Assembly (NCBI GenBank): GCA_002928965.1
Contig: PERU01000015.1
Location: forward strand, 1 to 64,000
Reading direction: 5' to 3'
DNA from: Methylomonas sp.
GTDB taxonomy: Bacteria; Pseudomonadota; Gammaproteobacteria; Methylococcales; Methylomonadaceae
DNA length: 64,000 bases
In this document: piece after piece, positions 33,403-42,212 of the stretch
Numbering within the stretch: position 1 is the stretch's first letter
Layout: each line of letters opens with the position of its first letter
The notes under the pieces: model-generated
Databases searched by the model: none
Told to the model about the DNA's origin: nothing
The model's input: the letters and a program-made list of their open reading frames with translations, nothing else
Made by a program: the position numbers and the translations under genes

Positions 33403-33431
33403 CGCCCCTACTGCAGCTGCAGATAGAGGCG
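33403..33431 (-). terminator. Hairpin between glnK and amtB
   Basis: CGCCCCTA and TAGAGGCG (one mismatch) flank the palindrome CTGCAGCTGCAG, giving a hairpin in the 126-base gap between the PII gene and amtB. It may partly terminate or process the transcript so that PII is made in excess of AmtB. Confidence 0.4.
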
Positions 33432-33464
33432 ATTTATAGAAGCCGAGCTTAAATCAGCTAGGCT

Positions 33465-33818
<354 letters not shown>

Positions 33819-33847
33819 TTAGTTATAACGATGTTCTTCATGGATGC

Positions 33848-33876
33848 ATGATAAAGAATTCTACTAAAACCTACAA
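33848..33876 (-). promoter_or_regulatory. Possible sigma70 promoter of the second glnK
   Basis: On the minus strand TTGTAG and TATCAT are separated by 17 bases, 45 bases before the glnK ATG. This would give the second pair expression independent of sigma54. The match is moderate. Confidence 0.35.
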
Positions 33877-33920
33877 TTTGACTGATTAAGGTGATTCTCG
33901 ATTCTCTATACCGCAAACGC

Positions 33921-33947
33921 AAAAAGGGCGGCCATTGCAGGCCACCC
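33921..33947 (-). terminator. Rho-independent terminator of the first glnK-amtB operon
   Basis: On the minus strand GGGTGGCC, a six-base loop, and GGCCGCCC are followed directly by TTTTT (33925-33921). It lies 30 bases past the amtB stop and cleanly separates the two glnK-amtB pairs. Confidence 0.85.
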
Positions 33948-33977
33948 ACATCTGTTTTATTGGTTTATGAGACTAAC

Positions 33978-35369
33978 TTACTGGTTATAAGCCGATTCAC
34001 CATGAGCGCTAATATCTAGACCTTGACGCTCGTCGGCTTCTTCAACACGCAGTCCAACCATCATGTCGGCGATTTTGAACGCAATGAAAGAAACAAAGCC
34101 AGACCAGATAATGGCTATTGCTACCCCCCAGGATTGGCTGACAAACTGAGTAACCATATCGTAATCAGCCACTGCATTACTGACATAATCCCATACGCCT
34201 GAGCCACCCAAAGCCGGGCTGGCAACCACTGCAGTACCCAGTGCGCCGACGATACCGCCTATGCCGTGTACGCCAAAAGCATCTAAAGAATCGTCATAGC
34301 CAAGGATGTGTTTCAGGCGGGTAACAGACCAGAAGCAGACTGCACCCACCACCAGGCCCAGGAATATCGAGCCCATTGGACCAGCCCAGCCACAGGCTGG
34401 TGTAATTGCCACCAAGCCAGCTACTGCACCTGAAGTTGCACCCAACATGCTGGGTTTACCACGTACCATCCATTCCACAGATAACCACGATAAGGTAGCG
34501 GCAGCTGTGGCAAGTAAGGTATTGACGAATACCAATGCAGCCAAGCCATTCGCTTCAAGATTGGAGCCTGCGTTAAAACCAAACCAGCCCACCCACAACA
34601 GTGATGCGCCAATCATGTTCATGGTCAGGCTATGAGGTGCGATAAATTCTTTGCCATAGCCAATGCGTTTACCAATCATCAAGCAGCCCACTAAGCCAGC
34701 AATACCGGCATTGATGTGAACCACGGTACCGCCCGCGAAATCCAGGGCACCTTTTTGGAATAGGAAACCAGCTGTCGCACCTGCTGCTTCTGCAGCAGTC
34801 GCATCGGTGTATGCGTCCGGTCCTGACCAGTACCACACCATGTGAGCCATGGGCAGATAGCAAAAGCTGAACCAGATAACGGTAAACACCAGAACTGCTG
34901 AAAACTTAACTCTTTCCGCAAACGCACCAATGATGAGCGCGGGTGTGATGCCGGAGAAGGTCAGCTGAAAAGCCACATAAATGTATTCTGGAATATAGAT
35001 GCCTTTGCTGAAGGTGGCCGCCATTGAATCCGGGGTTATTCCACTTAAAAAGGCTTTACTGAATCCACCGAAAAACGCGTTACCTTCCGTGAATGCCACG
35101 CTGTAACCATAGGTAGCCCACAAAATAGCGGTCAATGAAAAAATAACAAATACTTGCAACATGACCGACAGCATATTCTTGGCGCGTACCATACCGCCGT
35201 AAAATAATGCCAAGCCAGGGATGACCATCAAAATGACCAGGATTGTGGCCACTATCATCCAGGCGGTATCGCCTTTGTTTACAGTGGGTTCTGCTACTTC
35301 TTGAGCCAAAGCAAATTCAGAAAAACCAAACAGCACTAGTAGCACTGAGCTTAATAAAAGTCGTTTCAT
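33978..35369 (-). CDS. amtB: Ammonium transporter AmtB (first copy)
   Basis: The 463-residue protein has a signal peptide (LLLSSVLLVLFGFSEFALA) and the Amt core with pore histidines in VVHINAGIAGLVG and GVHGIGGIVGALG, plus the gate segment FQLTFSGITPALIIGAFAER. GAGGA precedes the ATG. It is 20 bases downstream of a glnK gene and is co-transcribed with it from a sigma54-type promoter, the standard nitrogen-limitation arrangement. A clear terminator follows. The insertion around YWSGPDAYTDATAAEAAGAT between helices is typical of long proteobacterial Amt proteins. Confidence 0.95.
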   Translation of the reverse strand: MKRLLLSSVLLVLFGFSEFALAQEVAEPTVNKGDTAWMIVATILVILMVIPGLALFYGGMVRAKNMLSVMLQVFVIFSLTAILWATYGYSVAFTEGNAFFGGFSKAFLSGITPDSMAATFSKGIYIPEYIYVAFQLTFSGITPALIIGAFAERVKFSAVLVFTVIWFSFCYLPMAHMVWYWSGPDAYTDATAAEAAGATAGFLFQKGALDFAGGTVVHINAGIAGLVGCLMIGKRIGYGKEFIAPHSLTMNMIGASLLWVGWFGFNAGSNLEANGLAALVFVNTLLATAAATLSWLSVEWMVRGKPSMLGATSGAVAGLVAITPACGWAGPMGSIFLGLVVGAVCFWSVTRLKHILGYDDSLDAFGVHGIGGIVGALGTAVVASPALGGSGVWDYVSNAVADYDMVTQFVSQSWGVAIAIIWSGFVSFIAFKIADMMVGLRVEEADERQGLDISAHGESAYNQ

Positions 35370-35388
35370 AATCGAGTCCTCTTTAAGA

Positions 35389-35748
<360 letters not shown>

Positions 35749-35771
35749 TTAGTAAAGTCACATTTCACCTA

Positions 35772-35788
35772 AAGCATAATGTGTGCCA
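35772..35788 (-). promoter_or_regulatory. Sigma54 promoter of glnK-amtB
   Basis: On the minus strand TGGCACACATTATGCTT has -24 GG (35787-35786) and -12 GC (35775-35774) ten bases apart and a perfect TGGCAC. The start site near 35762 leaves a leader of about 35 bases to the glnK ATG. Confidence 0.75.
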
Positions 35789-35849
35789 TTATTTAAATTA
35801 ATGAAATTAAAAGGGTTTTTGCTGAAGGAAATCATAAAGCCAGCTTGTT

Positions 35850-35866
35850 TGCACAGTTATGGTGCG
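35850..35866. promoter_or_regulatory. NtrC-like enhancer site 1
   Basis: TGCACAGTTATGGTGCG is a 17-base interrupted palindrome close to the NtrC consensus (TGCACC-N5-GGTGCA). It lies about 90 bases upstream of the glnK start site. Confidence 0.6.
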
Positions 35867-35879
35867 TATTGTTTGAAAT

Positions 35880-35896
35880 CGCACCATTCACATGCG
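35880..35896. promoter_or_regulatory. NtrC-like enhancer site 2
   Basis: CGCACCATTCACATGCG has one perfect half-site (GCACCA) and a weaker second half. It begins exactly 30 bases from site 1, three helical turns, the spacing that favours cooperative NtrC binding. Confidence 0.5.
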
Positions 35897-35972
35897 TTAT
35901 CGTGATGATATGTGCAAAATTCACAACAATTTGTATTAAATTACGCAGAAAACAACAGGTCGTGTTGCTTTA

Positions 35973-36017
35973 TTTTTGGTGCAAAAATGAGTAAATCGCC
36001 CTGTTTTGGAGCAAAAA
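35973..36017. promoter_or_regulatory. Paired half-sites nearer the porin promoter
   Basis: TTTTTGGTGCAAAAA (35973-35987) and TTTTGGAGCAAAAA (36004-36017) are near-identical and about 30 bases apart. Each contains a TTGGTGCA-like NtrC half-site. They lie about 50-90 bases upstream of the sigma54 site at 36065 and may be weaker activator sites for the porin gene. Confidence 0.35.
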
Positions 36018-36064
36018 TTGTTTAAGATAGGGTTGTATCTTATTGATTTTAAATGAGTTGGAGT

Positions 36065-36081
36065 TGGCCCGTAAAATGCAT
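36065..36081 (+). promoter_or_regulatory. Sigma54 promoter of the porin-like gene
   Basis: TTGGCCCGTAAAATGCAT has -24 GG (36066-36067) and -12 GC (36078-36079) ten bases apart. The start site near 36091 gives a leader of about 34 bases, with GAGGAA before the ATG at 36125. Confidence 0.65.
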
Positions 36082-36124
36082 GCAATAAAGTCAGTGGTAA
36101 CTTATTTACAGTGAGGAAAAAATC

Positions 36125-37504
36125 ATGAACAAAATGATTAAAAGAGATCAGTCATTACGAGCTTGCATCATCGCTATATTGTCTATGAGTGCTGTTCAGG
36201 CCAGTGCTGATGATTGGACCCAGGCTTCCGGCTTGTTGGGTGCAATTGGCGCGGATCCCAACGAAGCCAAATTCATGAAGGATCACAATCTGAAAGTCGG
36301 TGGCTGGCTTAACACCAGTGTCGGCGCTAACTTTAATGCCGACCATGACCAATTCAATGGCCCTGTGACGTTTAATGACAGGTCAGGTGAATTCCATATG
36401 AATCAACTGTACCTGTATCTGCAAAAAGCTATCACTGTCAGCGGAGACTCGTTTGATATAGGCGGGCGTGCAGACTTCATGTATGGCTCAGACGCTATTT
36501 TCACTCAAGCGTACGGTAACCCTTCGTTTGATCCGTCTACAGGTAATGCGACGGGTGGTCGTGGAGACTGGGATTTATATTTGTCCGGGGACCGTTTCTA
36601 CAATGTCGCCCTTCCGCAAGCATATGCTGAAATCAACTTACCTGTTGGAAACGGTGTGGCTGTGAAATTGGGCCATTTTTACACCCCAATCGGTTATGAA
36701 GTGGTTACCGCACCGGATAACTTCTTCGTCACCAAACCCTACACCATGCAATACGGCGAGCCATTCACCCATACTGGTATGCTGGCTAGCTACACCGTCA
36801 ACCCTAACTGGGCAATATCTGCTGGCGCTGTCACAGGTAGCGGCACAGGCGGCTGGGATGGCAACTTCAATAAAAATGTCGGCAACTGGTCATTTTTGGG
36901 CGGCGTAACCTGGACCAGCGATAATGCAGGCACCTCGTTAGCGGTTACGTCAACCGCAGGAGAACAGTCAGAAACTAATAGTTCTAAATGGGCTATGTAC
37001 AGCATCGTTGGTAAACATAACTTTACCGACAAATTGCACTACATCATTCAACATGATCACGGCTTTGCTGACAATGTGGTAACCGGCAATGCCTCCGCCG
37101 CAGCTGGGGCTGTAGCGACCCAAAATGCAAGCTGGTATGGCATTAACCAATACCTTATTTACGATGTTAACGACAAGCTTTCAGCAGGTCTTCGTGCAGA
37201 ATGGTTCCGAGACAATAATGGCTTTAGAGTTAACGGTCCAGGACGCTGCGTTGCTGGAGCACAACCAGTTGGTAACACTACTTGCGGAGATGCGTGGGGC
37301 GGTTACTATGGCGACAACCCAGCATTTTTATCACAAGGCAGCGGCTACTACGCACTCACAGCAGGTCTGTCCTACAAACCTGCTAAATGGCTAAACCTAC
37401 GTCCAAACATCCGTTGGGATCACAGCGACCAAATCAAAGCGTTTGCCGGTGGCAACAGCCAAGACCAAGTCCTGTTTACTGCTGACGCTGTAATCGTCTT
37501 CTAA
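36125..37504 (+). CDS. Outer-membrane beta-barrel porin (OmpL-like, BBP2 family), nitrogen-regulated
   Basis: The 459-residue protein has a signal peptide (cut after AVQASA) and a body of alternating beta strands ending in Phe (LFTADAVIVF), the hallmark of outer-membrane barrels. Segments such as QLYLYLQKAI, DIGGRADFMYGSD, LPQAYAEINLPVGNGVAVKL and GHFYTPIGYEVVTAPDNF match the putative beta-barrel porin-2 (OmpL-like) family. It is divergent from glnK-amtB and upstream of glnA, with its own sigma54 promoter, so it likely admits a nitrogen source (ammonium, urea, amino acids or nitrate) under nitrogen limitation; the solute is unknown. A terminator separates it from glnA. Confidence 0.85.
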   Translation: MNKMIKRDQSLRACIIAILSMSAVQASADDWTQASGLLGAIGADPNEAKFMKDHNLKVGGWLNTSVGANFNADHDQFNGPVTFNDRSGEFHMNQLYLYLQKAITVSGDSFDIGGRADFMYGSDAIFTQAYGNPSFDPSTGNATGGRGDWDLYLSGDRFYNVALPQAYAEINLPVGNGVAVKLGHFYTPIGYEVVTAPDNFFVTKPYTMQYGEPFTHTGMLASYTVNPNWAISAGAVTGSGTGGWDGNFNKNVGNWSFLGGVTWTSDNAGTSLAVTSTAGEQSETNSSKWAMYSIVGKHNFTDKLHYIIQHDHGFADNVVTGNASAAAGAVATQNASWYGINQYLIYDVNDKLSAGLRAEWFRDNNGFRVNGPGRCVAGAQPVGNTTCGDAWGGYYGDNPAFLSQGSGYYALTAGLSYKPAKWLNLRPNIRWDHSDQIKAFAGGNSQDQVLFTADAVIVF

Positions 37505-37538
37505 ATTACGAAAACCACAGCAATTTAGGCATCAAATA

Positions 37539-37574
37539 AACATGCCTCAGGTGCCTCACCTGGAGCATGTTTTG
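37539..37574 (+). terminator. Rho-independent terminator after the porin gene
   Basis: AACATGC-CT-CAGGTG pairs with CACCTG-GA-GCATGTT around a three-base loop and continues into TTTTG. It lies 35 bases past the stop codon. Confidence 0.85.
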
Positions 37575-37662
37575 TTATAGCTCTTTCCGATATTTGATGA
37601 TATTGTTAGCGCCGTTTTAGCTTCTATACCAAAACAACTATAACCTACGGAGACCCTCACTA

Positions 37663-39072
37663 ATGTCAGTAGATAACGTACTAAAAATGATTCAAGAAAA
37701 CGACATTAAATTTGTCGATTTTCGTTTTTGCGACACTCGCGGAAAAGAACAACACGTTACTTTCCCAGCGCATACTATTGATGAAGATACCTTTGAAGAA
37801 GGTAACATGTTCGACGGCTCATCAGTTGCAGGCTGGAAACACATCAACGAATCCGACATGATTTTGATGCCGGATGCGAGCAGCGCCAAAATTGATCCTT
37901 TCTTTGATGACAAAACCTTAATCTTGCGTTGCGATATCATCGAGCCTAAAGATATGCAAGGTTACGGTCGCGATCCACGCTCTATCGCCAAACGCGCCGA
38001 AGCTTACTTGCAATCAACCGGCATAGCTGACACAGCTTTCTTTGGTCCTGAAAACGAATTCTTTATTTTCGACGATGTCCGCTGGAACAGTGACATCGGC
38101 AGCAGCTCTTACAAAATTGATTCTGAAGAAGCTGGCTGGAACTCCGAAAAAGCCTACGAAAACGGCAACATTGGTCACCGTCCAGGCATCAAAGGCGGTT
38201 ATTTTCCAGTGCCACCAGTCGATTCTTTCCAAGACATGCGCTCTGCAATGTGTTTAGTATTGGAAGAAGTTGGCCAAACTGTTGAAGTACATCACCACGA
38301 AGTAGCAACTGCTGGCCAATGCGAAATCGGCGTTAAATTTAATACTTTGGTTAAAAAAGCGGACGAAGTATTGGAACTGAAATACGTTGTAGCCAACATC
38401 GCTCACGCCTATGGCAAAACAGCGACTTTCATGCCAAAACCTCTGGTTGGCGATAACGGCAGCGGTATGCACGTTCACCAATCACTAGCCAAAAACGGCG
38501 TAAATCTGTTTACTGGTGATTTGTACGGCGGCTTGTCTGAAACCGCTCTGTACTACATCGGCGGTATCATCAAACATGCTAAAGCATTGAACGCTATCAC
38601 CAACGCATCAACCAATAGCTACAAACGTCTGGTTCCTGGCTTTGAAGCGCCGGTAATGCTGGCTTATTCTGCCCGTAACCGTTCTGCGTCTATCCGTATT
38701 CCTTATGTGACTAACCCAAAAGGTCGTCGTATCGAAGTACGTTTCCCTGACTCAACCGCTAACCCATACTTGGCTTTTGCTGCCATGTTGATGGCGGGCT
38801 TGGACGGCATCCAAAACAAAATCCATCCTGGTGAAGCGATGGACAAAGACCTGTATGATTTACCACCTGAAGAAGAAAAAGCTATTCCACAAGTGGCTTT
38901 CTCTTTAGATGAAGCTCTGGCAGCTCTGGATGCAGACCGCGAGTTCTTGACTCGTGGCGGCGTTTTCACCGACGACGCTATCGATGGCTACATTGCGCTG
39001 AAACAACAAGACGTGACCCGTCTGCGCATGAGCACTCACCCTGTCGAGTTCGATATGTATTACAGCCTCTAA
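37663..39072 (+). CDS. glnA: Glutamine synthetase type I
   Basis: The 469-residue enzyme has the GSI landmarks: [19 protein letters not shown], the ATP/metal site [12 protein letters not shown], the glutamate loop [19 protein letters not shown] and the adenylylation segment [11 protein letters not shown] with the target Tyr. It makes glutamine from glutamate, ammonium and ATP as a dodecamer and is controlled by adenylylation through GlnE and PII. The ATG follows ACGGAGA. No sigma54 site was found in the 88 bases after the porin terminator; TTGTTA and TATACC at 16-base spacing could be a sigma70 promoter. The codon choice is notably uniform, as in highly expressed genes. Confidence 0.97.
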   Translation: MSVDNVLKMIQENDIKFVDFRFCDTRGKEQHVTFPAHTIDEDTFEEGNMFDGSSVAGWKHINESDMILMPDASSAKIDPFFDDKTLILRCDIIEPKDMQGYGRDPRSIAKRAEAYLQSTGIADTAFFGPENEFFIFDDVRWNSDIGSSSYKIDSEEAGWNSEKAYENGNIGHRPGIKGGYFPVPPVDSFQDMRSAMCLVLEEVGQTVEVHHHEVATAGQCEIGVKFNTLVKKADEVLELKYVVANIAHAYGKTATFMPKPLVGDNGSGMHVHQSLAKNGVNLFTGDLYGGLSETALYYIGGIIKHAKALNAITNASTNSYKRLVPGFEAPVMLAYSARNRSASIRIPYVTNPKGRRIEVRFPDSTANPYLAFAAMLMAGLDGIQNKIHPGEAMDKDLYDLPPEEEKAIPQVAFSLDEALAALDADREFLTRGGVFTDDAIDGYIALKQQDVTRLRMSTHPVEFDMYYSL

Positions 39073-39108
39073 CAGTTAAGCCTGTTTCAGACAGGCCCGC
39101 ACTGTCCT

Positions 39109-39145
39109 AAAACCCCGCAAGTTATCTGACTTAGCGGGGTTTTTT
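39109..39145 (+). terminator. Rho-independent terminator of glnA
   Basis: AAAACCCCGC pairs with GCGGGGTTTT across a 15-base loop and continues as a run of T. A smaller hairpin (GCCTGT / ACAGGC, 39080-39096) precedes it. Confidence 0.9.
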
Positions 39146-39187
39146 ATGTCCTAAGCATTCCCATCAAAACCCATTGAAGCCCGGTAT

Positions 39188-39252
39188 TTTTGCCCCCTAT
39201 ATTGCCCCTATTTCGTTGACAGTGTAGAAGCCCCAAAAAATAGGGGGCAAAA
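39188..39252. repeat. Inverted repeat upstream of the integrase remnant
   Basis: TTTTGCCCCCTAT (39188-39200) and ATAGGGGGCAAAA (39240-39252) are perfect 13-base inverted copies, with a partial third copy (TTGCCCCTAT) between. They directly precede the integrase GTG and may be arm-type integrase binding sites or part of the former attachment site. Confidence 0.6.
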
Positions 39253-39441
39253 GTGGCGCTAACCGATACAGAAATCAAGAAGTTAAAGGCAACCGGCAAG
39301 GAATATCAAAAAGCTGATTCTAAGGGGCTTGTTTTGGTCGTTCGTGCCAAAAGCGAAAAGTTTTGGCGGTGCGAACTTCGATTAAATGGCGATAAATTCA
39401 GATACGGATACGGCAACTAACCAGAAACCACCCTCGGCAGG
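39253..39441 (+). pseudogene. Tyrosine integrase (P4/DUF4102 type), N-terminal remnant
   Basis: From GTG at 39253 the reading VALTDTEIKKLKATGKEYQ, then GLVLVVRAKSEKFWR and GDKFRYGYGN, is the N-terminal arm-binding domain of P4-like integrases. A TAA at 39418-39420 replaces the Tyr expected in GNYPETTLG: reading continues in frame as PETTLGR to 39441 and then loses all likeness. About 60 of some 400 residues remain, with no catalytic domain. It marks a decayed mobile element inserted just past the glnA terminator. No tRNA target is visible. Confidence 0.8.
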
Positions 39442-39490
39442 TGTCTGGATTGTGCGGCTTCAGCCTGGAGTTCAATGAATCCATTAAAAT

Positions 39491-39661
39491 TCAATGCATT
39501 ATAATTGACTGATAAATTGAAGTTGTCTTGATGCGTCTATGGTTTCGGATGGTTATCGGCTCTGTTAATGCCTGAAAGAAGAATTCTTCTCGAATCGAAT
39601 GGGTTGGCACAAGCTCTTCTGTCTCAACTAAAACGGGTAGATGCAGATGTTTTTTATCCAT
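39491..39661 (-). CDS. Small hypothetical ORF downstream of the Cache protein, possibly truncated
   Basis: A 56-residue frame starts at an ATG preceded by a good GGGAG ribosome site and lies 55 bases after the Cache-protein stop on the same strand. The product begins MDKKHLHLPVLVETEELVPT and ends abruptly after a basic stretch. I recognise no family. It stops close to the integrase remnant, so it may be the surviving start of a longer gene cut by the element. Equally it may be a real short gene. Confidence 0.4.
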   Translation of the reverse strand: MDKKHLHLPVLVETEELVPTHSIREEFFFQALTEPITIRNHRRIKTTSIYQSIIMH

Positions 39662-39716
39662 AACATCACTCCCAAATAGCGTGATGAGCTTTTTGAATTC
39701 CCACCACCTCAGTGAT

Positions 39717-41741
39717 TCAGATTGGGATAAAAACGAAGGCGATTACGTCGTTGTTATACTTGTCTACCGTTTTAAATTCTCTATATCCCTTGCTAACAGC
39801 TACACCGAGTACATAATTCCTGCCGGAGTACTTGATTAAGGATGAACTGGTTTCTCCATTTCTTAATTTGAGGTATACATCATCAACAGGCAATTTCTCG
39901 CCAACTCTATGGCTGATGTTGTTTTCGATACTCAGAATATTCGCTTTGCGATCGGTAAACGCCGCAAAGCTATTGGTGATTGGGGAGCCATCAGCGTTCT
40001 TCGGCAAAATTTCAGCCAGCATCGCGGAAAATTGCGGTTCGCTGTCAAATACGATTCCAATACCACCGATAACTTTATGCGTATCGTCCAGCGCAACGAT
40101 AGCGGCGTTATAAATATAGGTTGGGCGATTACCGTACAGTGCGCTCGGCAGAAAGTTCGAGACACTGTAACACTGGCTGTCGGCTTCCCGTAAAGCATCG
40201 CGAAAGCCAGTGGAGTCTTCCGCTTGCGTGCCGACAATCATGGCCTCTCGCGGGTTAGATACGGCCAGTATTTCGCCACGCAGGTCATACAAATACAGGT
40301 TTGTGTAGACCGTGTACAAGTTGTTAATGTAAGTAAGGATCGCACTGAACTGACGCTTGTCAGTCTCTGAAATGTCAGGATTTCCCAGATGACGTCTAAA
40401 TGCAGAAGTCAGTGCCCACCAGCGGCAATCATTGGCGCGCTCATAAAGATTACGATCCATGATGTCTACCGCCAATGACGCCAGGAAGCCTGCGTTATTC
40501 AGATGAGACGACAATACCGTGACCTCTTGCAAGCTGGTAACTGAACTGGTGAAGATGTGGGTAATGTCTGCGCCCACTTGTTTGATGGCTTCCAATACCG
40601 GCATAAATTCAGCAGCATTTTTGCGCGCCGAAGCAATTTGTCCATTTAAAACCAGCAAACCAAGGTCGGCATTGATGTCGGATGAGGCTTGACGAATTTC
40701 TCTGAGTTCTTGCGGGAAATAGTCGGATTCATCAATGATCTCGGCATATTGATGATTGTCTGAAGCGGATGCTTCTTGCTTAAAAGCTGTTTCTAAACGG
40801 TTTAACATCTGTCCGCGCCAACCTAGGCCGTAAAATCCTTGATAGCCTTGGGTGTCTCTGATGTTGACAATATATTCTTGTTGCTGAAATCTGATCAATG
40901 CAGTGTCTGATGCGTAATTTACTCTGCTGGTCAATGGCATAACGTCTTCGTTACTGCTGGCAATAACGCATCCTTCTGCATCGGTGATGCAAATAACTTT
41001 ATGATCCCCCTGGCACAACAGATTGGCAAATATGCCTTGCATTTCATCATCAAACCGGAAGCATAAACACAGAACACCCAGTATGCGGGAGTGTTTTTGG
41101 TCGGTTTCGGTGATTTTGCAGGAGTAAATCAGTGAGTGGCGTCTATCTGCCTGCAGTTCGCTATGTCTGAAAGTTTCCAGGTAAGGTTGATCAGATAACA
41201 TCGTATCAGTGATCAAAGGGTCGCTTGACATTGTGATTTGATTATTGGGGTCCAGATGAGCTTTGACTCGTCCCTGGGTGTCAAAAATAATGATTTCATC
41301 GTAAACACTGTACTTTTTGACATATTCGCGCAGCCTGTTTTCAATGAATTTGACTTGCTCGGTTGTTGCTTGAGGTTGGTTGAGAAAAACCCGAATATCA
41401 TCATCAGTAGCCAGGAAGCCAACATCTGCGGTGCGTTCAAAGAGGTTGCGGATCAATAGGTCAATTGCTACCTGTGCTCTGGAGGTGTTGTCGAGTACCA
41501 GCTTTTGCAGATTTTCACGTAACAAACTGCAGGTTAGTTTCATCTGAAGCTCACCGAACTTGCTTTGGGTGCGATGCATGTCGTCCAGAATGGTCGAAGC
41601 CACATTGTGACTGTTGATTTTTCCGATGAGCGTGATTTTTCCCCACCAATCATTCAATTGAGCCAATCGGGCTTCAAAGCTTTTAACTTCCTCCATATTG
41701 GCTAGTAGTTTTCTTGAGTGGTTTTTGATCAAGTGGTTCAT
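39717..41741 (-). CDS. Double-Cache-like soluble sensor protein
   Basis: The 674-residue protein carries two related halves. Each has an amphipathic run with a repeated motif (DLLIRNLFERTADVGFLATD near 95 and DIMDRNLYERANDCRWWALT near 430), followed by a Cache-like domain (YSVYDEIIIFDTQGRVKAHL and YTVYTNLYLYDLRGEILAVS). No convincing membrane helix or signal peptide is seen, whereas most Cache domains are extracytoplasmic. There is no kinase, MCP signalling or GGDEF domain either, so the output must lie in another protein, perhaps one truncated downstream. Chemotaxis or ligand sensing is inferred only from the Cache likeness. Confidence 0.65.
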   Translation of the reverse strand: MNHLIKNHSRKLLANMEEVKSFEARLAQLNDWWGKITLIGKINSHNVASTILDDMHRTQSKFGELQMKLTCSLLRENLQKLVLDNTSRAQVAIDLLIRNLFERTADVGFLATDDDIRVFLNQPQATTEQVKFIENRLREYVKKYSVYDEIIIFDTQGRVKAHLDPNNQITMSSDPLITDTMLSDQPYLETFRHSELQADRRHSLIYSCKITETDQKHSRILGVLCLCFRFDDEMQGIFANLLCQGDHKVICITDAEGCVIASSNEDVMPLTSRVNYASDTALIRFQQQEYIVNIRDTQGYQGFYGLGWRGQMLNRLETAFKQEASASDNHQYAEIIDESDYFPQELREIRQASSDINADLGLLVLNGQIASARKNAAEFMPVLEAIKQVGADITHIFTSSVTSLQEVTVLSSHLNNAGFLASLAVDIMDRNLYERANDCRWWALTSAFRRHLGNPDISETDKRQFSAILTYINNLYTVYTNLYLYDLRGEILAVSNPREAMIVGTQAEDSTGFRDALREADSQCYSVSNFLPSALYGNRPTYIYNAAIVALDDTHKVIGGIGIVFDSEPQFSAMLAEILPKNADGSPITNSFAAFTDRKANILSIENNISHRVGEKLPVDDVYLKLRNGETSSSLIKYSGRNYVLGVAVSKGYREFKTVDKYNNDVIAFVFIPI

Positions 41742-42212
41742 GAGGAGTTCGTCCGTTGATTCAAGAAAACTATTTAAAGTTTGCCAAGCAGCGACCTAAA
41801 TACAAGGCAATCCTTAAATTAAAGCAAAAATTACACCAATTTAATCTTGAAGGATTATAAGCGGCCACAGGCAGGATGGTTGGATTTCATTTTCCCCAAT
41901 TAGGGGCGGTATTGCCCTGTTATGGTGCGTTTAATCGGCTATAGAGTCAATTTACTTTTACAGCTTCAGTCTGGATACATGGCAAATAAGGCCTTCGCTC
42001 TATTGCCGGCAGACAGCTTTTTTGATACATGGGGCGGCGAGCGCTTACACTGAAATCACGGATACCAAACACTAAAGTCTCGTTTATTTTTTTGCTTGCC
42101 GTTAATTAAACAGGGGATCAAATCGCTGGGTTGCTGTAATTATTGACTAGACTATTCTTACCTAGGCACGATAAATGCTGTCTTGACTTACTAGAGCTTT
42201 GTATGGATTACC
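41742..42212. other. 471-base intergenic region
   Basis: This gap lies between the divergent Cache gene and the GGDEF-EAL gene. It holds a near-palindromic CCCCAATTAGGGG (41894-41906) and AT-rich stretches. I see no convincing gene, promoter with good spacing, or RNA structure. Confidence 0.5.

Noticed and set aside
37575-37662. Sigma54 promoter for glnA
   Set aside because: No GG-N10-GC with suitable context was found in the gap after the porin terminator; only a weak sigma70-like pair is present.
39140-39260. A tRNA or tmRNA 3' end as the attachment site of the integrase remnant
   Set aside because: No tRNA-like arm sequence or CCA end could be read near the integrase; the element appears to have landed beyond the glnA terminator.
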